In this document: positions 35,498 through 42,875 of the stretch, one piece after another | Position numbering within the stretch: the first letter of the stretch is position 1 | Layout: the number at the start of each line of letters is the position of its first letter | From: Aminobacter anthyllidis | Lineage (GTDB): Bacteria; Pseudomonadota; Alphaproteobacteria; Rhizobiales; Rhizobiaceae | Length of the DNA stretch: 64,000 nt | Direction of reading: 5' to 3' | Assembly: GCF_018555685.1 (NCBI RefSeq) | Contig: NZ_JAFLWW010000003.1 | Span: forward strand, 682,001-746,000 | The notes under the pieces: generated by a model | Told to the model about the DNA's origin: nothing | The model's database searches: none | Seen by the model: the letters and a program-made list of their open reading frames with translations, nothing else | Program-made: the position numbers and the translations under genes

Positions 35498-35956
35498 TCA
35501 GCAGCCGCTCTGGTCGTCGACGACGCGGTAACCGGCGGAATCGGCCTCGCAGGCATTCGGGAAGGTCCTGAGCGCGCCGCCGCGGCGGCCGCAGACAGGG
35601 CGATATTCCCTGGTGCAGAACTGCTCGTTGCCACCCCCGCCGCCGTTCCAGCCGCCACCATTGCCGCCGCCGCCATTCCAGCCGCCGTCGCCGCCGCCAC
35701 GGCACTCGCCGCCACGGATGATGCGGTAGCCGGCAGCCTCGGCCATGCAGGAATTGGCGAAAGTCTGGCGATCGCCGCCGCGCCGCGCGCAAACCGGGTC
35801 ATACTCGCGCGTGCAGAACTGCGGGCCCGGGTCGGGGCGCGGCGGACGCGGGCCGGGTCCGGGGCCGTCCTCGACCACCACGCACGACGCCAGCATCAGC
35901 GACAGCAACGACGCGACTGTTGCTTTTCGCGCAAAGGTCTTTGCCGAAAAAACCAT
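35498..35956 (-). CDS. lipoprotein with two Kazal-like protease-inhibitor domains
   Basis: A 152-residue lipoprotein. The signal ends in the lipobox L-A-S-C (Cys25), and a Pro/Gly spacer (26-46) follows. Domain 1 (48-85) reads C-T-R-E-Y-D-P-V-C ... T-F-A-N-S-C ... A-G-Y ... C. A Gly/Trp/Asn-rich linker (about 86-112) leads to domain 2 (114-152), with the same C-T-R-E-Y-R-P-V-C ... T-F-P-N-A-C ... C pattern. Each domain has four Cys, as in short Kazal modules that inhibit serine proteases. An AGGGAG supports the ATG at 35956. It is convergent with the Cys/His-repeat gene. The target protease is unknown. Confidence 0.87.
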   Translation of the reverse strand: MVFSAKTFARKATVASLLSLMLASCVVVEDGPGPGPRPPRPDPGPQFCTREYDPVCARRGGDRQTFANSCMAEAAGYRIIRGGECRGGGDGGWNGGGGNGGGWNGGGGGNEQFCTREYRPVCGRRGGALRTFPNACEADSAGYRVVDDQSGC

Positions 35957-36190
35957 GGAAATAGCTCCCTCTCGTTCCCGCCCGTGCGGGAATTGTTCCA
36001 GCCCCTGCCCCGATCCTCGCGATTCTGTCAACGAATGCAATCGGCAACCGCGCAACTGCGCCCCTCAGGCGCGGCAATCTGGCCAATGGCGGTTTTAGAA
36101 ATGTCGTATATTTATGCGACGCTGCGAAGTGCCTCCGGCTTAGCCGCGACATCTTGCAACCTACGCGTTTCCATGCAATATCAGTCTCAG

Positions 36191-36220
36191 TTCGGGCGTT
36201 TGCTGACCCGGAGACTGGAA
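36191..36220 (+). promoter_or_regulatory. csp leader element, copy 1
   Basis: This 30-nt segment matches 26 of 30 bases of 37369-37398. Both can fold as TTCGGG with CCCGRA and both end in AGACTGGAA. It starts 200 nt before the csp ATG at 36391, so it may lie in a long 5' leader. Confidence 0.6.
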
Positions 36221-36390
36221 CGTTTTGTACGACCCTTTCCCCGATAACTGTGAATCTCTGACGACCCCGTGACTCGGCGGGGGGTTTAATCATGCGCAAA
36301 TGCATGACCGCCAAGCAAAACCACCGACGTGCCGCCGACGCCAGGCGGTCGGCATGTCCAGACCACTGAACGGGTGAAGGAGTTCTCCCA

Positions 36391-36603
36391 ATGACCCAGA
36401 CCGGTACCGTAAAGTTCTTCAACGCAACCAAAGGCTTCGGCTTCATCACGCCGGATGGCGGCGCGAAGGACGTTTTCGTCCACATCTCCGCTATCGAGGC
36501 TTCGGGCCTGCGCACGCTCGTCGACGGCCAGAAGGTCAGCTTCGACGTCGAGCCAGACCGTATGGGCAAGGGTCCTAAGGCTGTGAACCTCCGCGCCGGC
36601 TAA
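36391..36603 (+). CDS. cspA: cold-shock protein (CspA family)
   Basis: A 70-residue single cold-shock domain. It has RNP1 (KGFGFITP) and RNP2 (VFVHIS), the TGTVKFFN start and the KGPKAVNL end. It binds single-stranded RNA or DNA and melts RNA structure. AAGGAG at 36377-36382 precedes the ATG. Upstream, the 30-nt leader element at 36191-36220 is shared with the second csp gene. A strong terminator follows at 36632. The two csp proteins differ at a handful of positions, so they are distinct paralogues. Confidence 0.96.
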   Translation: MTQTGTVKFFNATKGFGFITPDGGAKDVFVHISAIEASGLRTLVDGQKVSFDVEPDRMGKGPKAVNLRAG

Positions 36604-36631
36604 GCCGCGCAAGGTTTTTTGCTTTGAAGAG

Positions 36632-36664
36632 GGGCGCGGTGGGTTACCACCGCGCCCTTCTTCT
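36632..36664 (+). terminator. terminator after csp copy 1
   Basis: GGGCGCGGTGG and CCACCGCGCCC form a perfect 11-bp stem with a GTTA loop, followed by TTCTTCTTT. Confidence 0.85.
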
Positions 36665-36830
36665 TTGGTGGGTGGCTCCGCCACTATCTCTCGCCAAGCC
36701 CCACTATGTCTTGCCAAATCAACAAGATAGCCGCGCAACACCAGCCTGCGACGCTCTGGCGACACTTCGCGAACCATGGCATAGTCCGCGTCGGGAGCGA
36801 GAAAAGCTTCCCATGCAGAGGAGGCAGACC

Positions 36831-37241
36831 ATGAAGTTGCTGAAGTCTCTGGGCGCGATCCTGCTGGCGGCAGGGCTTGGATATGGCGGGCCGGCAGCGG
36901 CCATGCCGGCAGGCGATGCGCCGCAGGCCGAAGGCGGGCTGGTGATCCAGGTCCGCGGTTGCCACGGCGACCCGCAGCGCCATTTCGTTCCCCAGTTCGG
37001 CCGCACCGAATGGCATGCCCACCGCCGGCCCGACTGTCGGCCGATCCGGGTCCGCCCGCCAATCCAGGTGCGCGATTGCCATCGCGAGGTGCGCCGCCAC
37101 TTCCTGCCACGCTACGGCAACGTGCCCCACCGCCATGTCGGACCCAATTGCCGCGTGCGGGTCTACTCCAGGTTCGATCCGCATCGCCCGCGGCCGCCCT
37201 CCTGCATCCAGATCGGCCCGATCCGCTACTGCGAATATTAA
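36831..37241 (+). CDS. secreted protein with two Cys/His repeats (paralogue of the gene at 35082)
   Basis: A 136-residue protein. AGAGGAGG sits 6 nt before the ATG at 36831, and residues 1-24 form a signal peptide (AAAMP). The repeats are C44-H45-G-D ... H62/H64 ... C69 and C83-H84-R-E ... H100/H102 ... C107, spaced as in the protein at 35082. An Arg/Pro-rich tail with two more Cys (PPSCIQIGPIRYCEY) is added. It lies between the two csp genes with its own strong terminator. Function is unknown; a metal-binding or disulfide-rich envelope protein is a reasonable guess. Confidence 0.82.
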   Translation: MKLLKSLGAILLAAGLGYGGPAAAMPAGDAPQAEGGLVIQVRGCHGDPQRHFVPQFGRTEWHAHRRPDCRPIRVRPPIQVRDCHREVRRHFLPRYGNVPHRHVGPNCRVRVYSRFDPHRPRPPSCIQIGPIRYCEY

Positions 37242-37264
37242 GCCGGAAACGCTTTCCCTACGGC

Positions 37265-37303
37265 CACTTAAGCCCGGCATCCTCCGGGCTTAAGTGCTGT
37301 TTT
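37265..37303 (+). terminator. terminator after the Cys/His-repeat gene
   Basis: A 13-bp stem (CACTTAAGCCCGG with CCGGGCTTAAGTG) and a CATCCT loop are followed by CTGTTTT. Confidence 0.88.
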
Positions 37304-37368
37304 CGCGCGCCGCCGGGGCGCGAAACTTTTGCTTGCCGATGACCCAAAAATGAACGACAAATTTCCCC

Positions 37369-37398
37369 TTCGGGCATTTGCCGGCCCGAAGACTGGAA
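37369..37398 (+). promoter_or_regulatory. csp leader element, copy 2
   Basis: TTCGGGC and GCCCGAA form a perfect 7-bp hairpin with an 8-nt loop, followed by GACTGGAA. It matches 26 of 30 bases of copy 1, with changes that keep the stem. It lies 24 nt before the csp start at 37423. Confidence 0.65.
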
Positions 37399-37422
37399 TT
37401 GATGGGATCAGAGGAGTTTCCC

Positions 37423-37635
37423 ATGCCGCAGACCGGCACCGTCAAGTTCTTCAATCATGCCAAAGGCTTCGGCTTCATCACGCCGGACGACGGAGCGAAG
37501 GATGTCTTCGTTCACATCTCGGCCGTGCAGGCGTCGGGGCTTCCCGGTCTTGAGGATGGGCAGAAGGTTTCTTTCGACACCGAGCCGGACAAGCGCGGCA
37601 AGGGTCCCAAGGCCGTCAATCTGACCGTCGGCTGA
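37423..37635 (+). CDS. cspA: cold-shock protein (CspA family), second copy
   Basis: A 70-residue cold-shock protein beginning [21 protein letters not shown], with RNP1 and RNP2 (VFVHIS) intact. GAGGAG at 37411-37416 fixes the ATG at 37423. It is closely related to the copy at 36391 and shares its leader hairpin; here the hairpin is near the start codon, so effects on translation are more likely. A GC hairpin without a T-tract follows at 37649-37671. It probably acts as an RNA chaperone during cold or growth transitions. Confidence 0.96.
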   Translation: MPQTGTVKFFNHAKGFGFITPDDGAKDVFVHISAVQASGLPGLEDGQKVSFDTEPDKRGKGPKAVNLTVG

Positions 37636-37648
37636 GAGCCTTCGAAGC

Positions 37649-37671
37649 GGCCGGAGTTTCATGCTCCGGCC
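37649..37671 (+). terminator. GC hairpin after csp copy 2 (weak terminator)
   Basis: GGCCGGAG and CTCCGGCC form a perfect 8-bp stem with a 7-nt loop. No T-run follows, so termination is uncertain. Confidence 0.5.
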
Positions 37672-37840
37672 CTGCAACTGCTGCATTCGCCGCAACGCAT
37701 ATTGGCGTTTTTCGGCGGTCGTTTCTTTGACCCTTTGCGCCTGAAAATCTGTTCAGGTTGCGTTCAGGCTCGCTCCCCTAGACATGTTGCCGACGCTAAC
37801 TTCTGGCCTTGATACGGGCCGGACGGCGAAGGAGACCGAC

Positions 37841-38278
37841 ATGAACCGCCTATTCAAGACCCTCGTCCTTTCGGCAGCCGTTGCCGCCACCACGCTGACC
37901 GCCCTGCCGGCGGCCGAGGCCGGCGAGCGCTGGCGCCGCCACAACCGCCACGACAACACCGGCGCGATCGTCGCAGCCGGCGCGCTCGGCCTGATCGCCG
38001 GCGCGGTGATCGCTGGCAGCAACCGCCCGCAGCCGGTCTATGACGACTATTACGACTACGAGCCGCAGCCGCGCCGGGTCTATCGTCAGGAATACCGCCA
38101 GGATTACTACCGCCCTGCCCCGGTGCAACGCCGCGTGGTCTACCGCGAGAGCTATGCCATGGAGCCGTGGACGCCTGAATGGTACAGCTACTGCTCGGAC
38201 CGCTACCGCAGCTTCAAGCCGCGCAGCGGCACCTTCACCGGCTATGACGGCCTGGAGCACTTCTGCACCGCCAACTGA
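37841..38278 (+). CDS. BA14K-family protein
   Basis: A 145-residue exported protein. AAGGAG at 37829-37834 fixes the ATG at 37841. A signal peptide (about 1-26, EAGERW), a Gly/Ala-rich membrane-like stretch (IVAAGALGLIAGAVIAGS, about 45-62), a Tyr/Arg/Pro-rich middle and the C-terminal BA14K signature (YCSDRYRSFKPRSGTFTGYDG, ending HFC) are present. BA14K was described as an immunoreactive lectin-like protein of Brucella and is widespread in Rhizobiales. It likely sits in the envelope. A strong terminator follows. Confidence 0.92.
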   Translation: MNRLFKTLVLSAAVAATTLTALPAAEAGERWRRHNRHDNTGAIVAAGALGLIAGAVIAGSNRPQPVYDDYYDYEPQPRRVYRQEYRQDYYRPAPVQRRVVYRESYAMEPWTPEWYSYCSDRYRSFKPRSGTFTGYDGLEHFCTAN

Positions 38279-38352
38279 ACGCAGCCACGGGTTTAAGCTG
38301 AAGCGGCCTCCCCTGCCCGGCCGCTCCGGCAAGGCCTGAAGCAACGACAAGA

Positions 38353-38384
38353 ACGGCGCCAACCCTGCGGTTGGCGCCGTTTTT
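38353..38384 (+). terminator. terminator after the BA14K gene
   Basis: ACGGCGCCAAC and GTTGGCGCCGT form a perfect 11-bp stem with a CCTGCG loop, followed by TTTT. Confidence 0.9.
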
Positions 38385-38442
38385 CATGACAGGTTTCATG
38401 ACAGGCAGTCCACCCAACGGCGGCTGGCTGCAATCAGGTCAA

Positions 38443-39084
38443 TTAGACCAGGTAGGGATTGCTGCGGCGCTCGTCACCAAAGCGGCTGCCCGGGCCGTGG
38501 CCGCAGATGAAGCCGATGTCGTCGCCAAGCGGCAACAGCTTTTCCTTGATCGAGCGGATCAACGTGTCGTGGTCGCCGCCGTAAAGGTCGGTGCGGCCGA
38601 CCGAGCCCTGGAACAGCACATCGCCGACATGGGCGAACTTCGCGTCGCGGTTGTAGTAGACGACATGGCCGGGCGCGTGGCCGGGGCAATGCAGCACCTC
38701 GAAGACGTGGGAACCGAACGACACGGTCTCGCCCTCGTTCAGGAACCGGTCCGGCGCGCAGTTGCGCACGGAACCATCCATGCCGAATTTCTGCGCCTGG
38801 GTCACGAGGTTGTCGAGCAGCGGCTTGTCGGCCTCATGCGGGCCGATGATATCGACGCCGAGCGCTTCCTTGAGTTCCATCGCACCGCCGGCATGGTCGA
38901 TATGGCCATGCGTCAGCCAGATCGCGGTGATCTTGATGCCGTTGTCCTTGAGCACCGACAGGATGGTTTCGACATCGCCGCCCGGATCGACCACGACGCC
39001 GGTCTTGTCGTCGGTATCGAAGAGGATCGTACAGTTCTGCTGGAAGGGCGTAACCGGCACGATCCCGGCATTGAGCTGTCCCAT
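38443..39084 (-). CDS. metallo-beta-lactamase-fold hydrolase (glyoxalase II-like, YcbL type)
   Basis: A 213-residue hydrolase. THGHIDHAGG (H-x-H-x-D-H metal motif, about residue 57-64), CPGHAPGHVVY (metal His), AHVGDVLFQGSVGRTDLYGGD (bridging Asp) and ICGHGPGS are all present. This is the YcbL/GloB-like subgroup that hydrolyses lactoylglutathione or related thioesters; the exact substrate is not known. The ATG at 39084 begins MGQLNAGIVPVTPFQQNC, as usual in the family; the frame is open to 39144. Confidence 0.92.
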   Translation of the reverse strand: MGQLNAGIVPVTPFQQNCTILFDTDDKTGVVVDPGGDVETILSVLKDNGIKITAIWLTHGHIDHAGGAMELKEALGVDIIGPHEADKPLLDNLVTQAQKFGMDGSVRNCAPDRFLNEGETVSFGSHVFEVLHCPGHAPGHVVYYNRDAKFAHVGDVLFQGSVGRTDLYGGDHDTLIRSIKEKLLPLGDDIGFICGHGPGSRFGDERRSNPYLV

Positions 39085-39204
39085 GGCTGGTCCTTTCCTA
39101 AGTTGGCCTCGACATAAGGACTGATCAGCGCTTCGTCCATGCACAATCTGGCAGTTGGCTGGTGGGGGTGGGGTTCAGCAGTTTGCCCCTCCCAAAAATG
39201 AAAT

Positions 39205-39222
39205 GGGCGGCCGTAGCCGCCC
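39205..39222 (-). terminator. terminator after the Gly-rich small gene
   Basis: GGGCGGC and GCCGCCC form a 7-bp stem with a 4-nt loop. On the minus strand, ATTTCATTTTT follows. Confidence 0.7.
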
Positions 39223-39248
39223 AATCCGCATTCCAGTCTGAAGCGGGA

Positions 39249-39539
39249 TTACTTCTTCATGGCACCCATGATCGCGCCGACGATGGCCGTCACGATGGCG
39301 CCGCCGCCAGCACCACCAACCACGTCGCCGAGAATGTCGCTGAGCGCACCTGCCGTTGCCGGATCAGCCGCGCCGCCGAGAAGGCTGCCGAGGATCTGTC
39401 CGCCTGCGAGACCGCCGACGCCACCGGCGATCAGCTTCGTCACCTGCCCCATCGCCGCCGTCTTGATCGCCGCGCCGACGGCCTGTCCACCGATAACGCC
39501 GGTCACAATTTGTATGATGATAGGAAGAAGCGATTCCAT
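39249..39539 (-). CDS. small Gly/Ala-rich hydrophobic protein
   Basis: A 96-residue protein. GGAGGG lies 8 nt before the ATG at 39539. Nearly the whole length is hydrophobic and Gly-rich (IIIQIVTGVIGGQAVGAAI; KLIAGGVGGLAGGQILGSLLGG; VVGGAGGGAIVTAIVGAIMGAMKK). It holds repeated G-x3-G patterns like glycine-zipper membrane proteins. It has no cleavable signal and a short basic end. It may form oligomers in the inner membrane; function is unknown. It has its own terminator. Confidence 0.75.
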   Translation of the reverse strand: MESLLPIIIQIVTGVIGGQAVGAAIKTAAMGQVTKLIAGGVGGLAGGQILGSLLGGAADPATAGALSDILGDVVGGAGGGAIVTAIVGAIMGAMKK

Positions 39540-39637
39540 AACAATTCCCTCCAAATTGCATGCCGGCCCTCAGTATGCCGACAGCAACATCAGACCTCGA
39601 AATCGGGGAATGTCAAATTGGCCGCGGCCCAAACAAA

Positions 39638-39661
39638 AAGGGCGGTTCGAAAACCGCCCTT
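39638..39661 (-). terminator. terminator after ilvE
   Basis: GGGCGGTT and AACCGCCC form an 8-bp stem with a 4-nt loop, and the minus strand continues into CTTTTTG. Confidence 0.85.
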
Positions 39662-39691
39662 CCGTCGCGTCAATATATTGATTTTGCTTTG

Positions 39692-40585
39692 TTATTCCGC
39701 AGCAATCGCATGCTTTGGCTGAACCGCCGCCGCGTAGTCGTTCATCAGCGTCTTGGCGATTTCGCCGACCTCGAATCGGTACTGACCGATCTCGGAAACC
39801 GGCGTCACTTCAGCCGCCGTGCCGGTCAGGAAGCACTGCTCGAAGCCTTCCAGTTCCTCGGGCATGATCACCCGCTCGATGACCTCGAGGCCACGATCCT
39901 TGGCCAGACCGATGACCGTGCGACGGGTGATGCCATCGAGGAAGCAGTCGGCCTTAGGCGTGTGGATCTTGCCGTCCTTGACGAAGAAGATGTTCGCGCC
40001 GGTTGCCTCGGCCACCTGGCCGCGCCAGTCGAGCATCATCGCGTCGGCATAGCCCTTGGCTTCAGCCGCGTGCTTGGACAGCGTGCAGATCATGTAGAGG
40101 CCTGCCGCCTTGGACTTCGAAGGTGCCGTGCGTGGGTCGGGACGGCGCCATTCGGCGATGTCGAGGCGAATGCCCTTCAGCTTCTGCGCCGGGTCGAAGT
40201 AGCTCGGCCACTGCCAGATGGCGACGGCGACATTGATGCGGTTCTTGTGGGCGGCGACACCCATTTCCTCGCTGCCGCGCCAGGCGATCGGGCGCACATA
40301 GGCGTCCTTGAAGCCCTGCTTCTTCAGCAGTTCACGGCAGGCATCGTCGATCGCCTCGACCGAATAGGGAATGTTGAAGCCAAGGAGCCGCGCCGATTCA
40401 TGCAGGCGCTCGGTGTGCTCGGTTAGCTTGAAGATCTCGCCGCCATAGGCGCGTTCGCCTTCGAACACCGAGCTTGCATAGTGCAGACCATGGGTTAGTA
40501 CGTGAATCTTGGCGTCGGCCCACTGGACGAACTCGCCGTTCATCCAGATGAATCCATCGAGCTGGTCGAAAGGAACGGATGCCAT
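39692..40585 (-). CDS. ilvE: branched-chain amino-acid aminotransferase
   Basis: A 297-residue class IV PLP aminotransferase that makes Leu, Ile and Val from their 2-oxo acids. IWMNGEFVQWADAKIHVLTHGLHYASSVFEG is the conserved start. APSKSKAAGLYMICTLSKHAAEAKGYADAMMLD carries the PLP Lys, EATGANIFFVKDGKIHTP and FLDGITRRTVIGLAKD follow, and FLTGTAAEVTPV is near the end. It is intact and has a terminator. The divergent MarR gene starts 240 bp away, with an operator between them. Confidence 0.96.
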   Translation of the reverse strand: MASVPFDQLDGFIWMNGEFVQWADAKIHVLTHGLHYASSVFEGERAYGGEIFKLTEHTERLHESARLLGFNIPYSVEAIDDACRELLKKQGFKDAYVRPIAWRGSEEMGVAAHKNRINVAVAIWQWPSYFDPAQKLKGIRLDIAEWRRPDPRTAPSKSKAAGLYMICTLSKHAAEAKGYADAMMLDWRGQVAEATGANIFFVKDGKIHTPKADCFLDGITRRTVIGLAKDRGLEVIERVIMPEELEGFEQCFLTGTAAEVTPVSEIGQYRFEVGEIAKTLMNDYAAAVQPKHAIAAE

Positions 40586-40779
40586 GGTAAACCTTCCCGC
40601 AGGCGGGAGCCTGCCTATCGTTTCGTATCGTTCTTAATGGCCCGTAAGGGGCCTGCTGGATAAAGCGTAGGCGGGTCAGAATACCAAAGCAAACTCACGA
40701 TGTTTCGGAAAAAACCATCGTACCTTGCCTTTTCGTTCGCAATCCGCCGAAAAGCTTGGCAAAAATTACCATCGCACCT

Positions 40780-40808
40780 AATTTATGTCAACAGTGCTGA
40801 CATAAATT
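40780..40808. promoter_or_regulatory. perfect 11-bp-arm inverted repeat, probable MarR operator
   Basis: AATTTATGTCA and TGACATAAATT flank a 7-nt spacer, 16 bp before the MarR ATG at 40825. A possible -35 (TTGGCA, 40756-40761) lies just upstream, so binding would cover the promoter. Confidence 0.78.
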
Positions 40809-40824
40809 GACGGACAGGAATTCC

Positions 40825-41355
40825 ATGGCACAACGCAGCGGCGCAACCGCCCAACCGATCCGCACCGCCGTGACGGCGGACGAAGGCATCGACTTCTCGA
40901 TCATCGAGCTGATGTACTTCGCCTATCGCGACTTCACTTCGGACCCGGACCAGATACTCGCCGAATACGGTTTCGGCCGCGCCCACCACCGCGTGCTGCA
41001 CTTCGTCAACCGACTGCCCGGGCTGACGGTCGCCGAGTTGCTCGACGTGCTCAAGATCACCAAGCAGAGCCTGGCGCGCGTGCTCAAACAGCTTATCGAC
41101 GCCGGCTACATCGTCCAGGTCCAGGGACCACGCGACCGGCGCCAGCGCGAACTCTATCCGACACCCAAGGGCCGCACATTGACACTGGCGCTGGCGCGGC
41201 CACAGTCACGCCGCATCCATGCGGCACTTGAGGGCGCGGGAGAGACCGAGCGTGCCGGAATCGAAAGGTTCCTAAAGGCGATGGTCAATCCTGAATTAAG
41301 GGCGCAGATTGATCATCTGCCCGGAAACACGCCGGGGAAAGACCATGGAGAATAA
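40825..41355 (+). CDS. MarR-family regulator (PetP-like)
   Basis: A 176-residue MarR protein with the winged helix (FGRAHHRVLHFVNRLPGLTVAELLDVLKITKQSLARVLKQLIDAGYIVQVQGPRDRRQRELYPTPKG, about 55-120). It overlaps the OmpR-type response-regulator gene by 11 bp, the same pairing as petP-petR near cytochrome bc1 control in Rhodobacter. That homology is an inference from order and family. The perfect inverted repeat upstream is the likely operator for self-control. Confidence 0.9.
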   Translation: MAQRSGATAQPIRTAVTADEGIDFSIIELMYFAYRDFTSDPDQILAEYGFGRAHHRVLHFVNRLPGLTVAELLDVLKITKQSLARVLKQLIDAGYIVQVQGPRDRRQRELYPTPKGRTLTLALARPQSRRIHAALEGAGETERAGIERFLKAMVNPELRAQIDHLPGNTPGKDHGE

Positions 41356-42064
41356 CGACAAGACGGCCAATCCGGCCACGCTGGGCGACGATGCTCCGCA
41401 TCTGCTGGTCGTCGACGACGACACGCGCATCCGCAACTTGCTCAAGCAGTATCTGACCGAGAACGGCTTTCGCGTTACAGTCGCCGGCAATGCCGACGAA
41501 GCCAGGCGCAAGCTCGCCGGGCTGGACTTCGACCTTCTCATCCTCGACGTGATGATGCCGGGCGAAAACGGCATCGAGCTGACCAAGTCGCTGCGCGACG
41601 AGAAGGACGTGCCGATCCTGATGCTGACGGCGCTGTCGGAAACCGACAGCCGCATCACCGGGCTCGAGGCCGGCGCCGACGACTATCTGCCGAAGCCGTT
41701 CGACCCGCGCGAGCTGATCCTCAGGATCAACAACATCCTGCGCCGTGGCGGCCCGGCGACCACGCCGAAGGTCGAACAGCTGGTGTTCGGCCCCTATACC
41801 TTCCAGATCGCGCGGCGCGAGCTCAAGCGCGGCGGCGAAGCCCTCAAGCTCACCGACCGCGAGCAGGAAATCCTAGCCATCTTCGCCGCGCGTGCCGGCG
41901 AGACCATCCCGCGCCACGAGCTGGTGACGGGCGACTCCGAAGTCGGCGAACGCACGATCGACGTCCAGATCAACCGCCTCCGGCGCAAGATCGAGCGCGA
42001 TCCAGCCAATCCCGTCTGGCTGCAGACGGTGCGCGGTATTGGGTATCGGCTCAGCGTGGAGTAG
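41345..42064 (+). CDS. OmpR-family response regulator (PetR-like)
   Basis: A 239-residue regulator from the ATG at 41345. The receiver domain (about 18-130) has the acidic pair VVDDD, the phospho-acceptor in LILDVMMPGENG (Asp about 66) and the Lys in YLPKPFDP. The winged-helix effector domain (about 140-237) ends VWLQTVRGIGYRLSVE. The gene is coupled by overlap to the MarR gene. The histidine kinase lies 0.8 kb downstream in the same direction and is the probable partner. Confidence 0.94.
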   Translation: MENNDKTANPATLGDDAPHLLVVDDDTRIRNLLKQYLTENGFRVTVAGNADEARRKLAGLDFDLLILDVMMPGENGIELTKSLRDEKDVPILMLTALSETDSRITGLEAGADDYLPKPFDPRELILRINNILRRGGPATTPKVEQLVFGPYTFQIARRELKRGGEALKLTDREQEILAIFAARAGETIPRHELVTGDSEVGERTIDVQINRLRRKIERDPANPVWLQTVRGIGYRLSVE

Positions 42065-42191
42065 AGACCTCCAGCCAGGCACCCTCCCGGCCTTGTTGGA
42101 AGACCGGTTGTTGAAGCCGGCTGCTCCATTGTAAGATAGCGCGCCGGCGACGAGACTGCCGCATCAAGCGGGCCGGCGTGGGAGAACGGCC

Positions 42192-42431
42192 ATGTTACGC
42201 GCAATTACGCTTGCATTTGCCCTGTCTGTCTTTCCAGCTACCGCTTTCGCCAATTCCTGCCCGAGCATCATGGCGGCGATCGACGCTGCCCTGCCCGCTT
42301 CCACCCTTGCGGAGGCGGACATGACGAAGGTCAAGGAACTGCGAGCCAAGGGCGAACAGTTGCACGCATCAGGCGATCACGCGGGATCCGAGGCAGCTCT
42401 CAACGAAGCGAAGAAAATACTCGGCATCTGA
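42192..42431 (+). CDS. small secreted protein between response regulator and kinase
   Basis: A 79-residue protein with a signal peptide (about 1-20, ending TAFAN). The mature part, NSCPSIMAAIDAALP then KVKELRAKGEQLHASGDHAGSEAALNEAKKILGI, is helical and contains a single Cys. It reads like a half-TPR helical hairpin. A GGGAG upstream supports the ATG. It sits between the regulator and its probable kinase and could be a periplasmic input, but nothing shows this directly. Confidence 0.72.
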   Translation: MLRAITLAFALSVFPATAFANSCPSIMAAIDAALPASTLAEADMTKVKELRAKGEQLHASGDHAGSEAALNEAKKILGI

Positions 42432-42875
42432 ACACATAGCGTTATCGGGCTGAGTTCCGCAGCCCGCTGCCTCGGTCGTTCATCCAGCAGCGTCGCTGCG
42501 GGCGGCTTCAGTGTGCCCATTGGTACTGGAGTCGAGCAAGCTGGAGCCGCCTGCCACGATTGTTTGGCCTCGCGCCAACGCCATTGCTGCGACAGCCGAA
42601 GCCTGGAAGGCTGCGCCCTCGGGCAGGAACGCTCTTGTGATACCCCTGACACAGTGTCGGCACAGTTTCCCGCCAATCCTCCCCTGCCTTGGCGAATGCC
42701 TCGCCAGGTTTTGGATTTCCATGAAAAAGCCCTATGTTTTCAGCACTGGGCGCGACAGAATTTGACAACGTAAGCTGTTGAACTTCAAAGACAGTTTCAG
42801 AACGATCTGGCGTGGGCTAGGATCAAGGCGAGCCGGCCGGCGCGCATCACGGGCTGGCTGCGGACGGAAGAGCGG
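42432..42875. other. 444-bp gap with no supported gene
   Basis: Several overlapping open frames of about 80-100 codons exist on both strands, but none has a ribosome-binding site or family-like composition. It may be decayed coding DNA. The kinase gene downstream needs a promoter in this gap. Confidence 0.5.

Noticed and set aside
42508-42768. Overlapping 80-100 codon frames on both strands in the gap before the kinase
   Set aside because: No start signals and no family likeness; reported as an empty gap instead.
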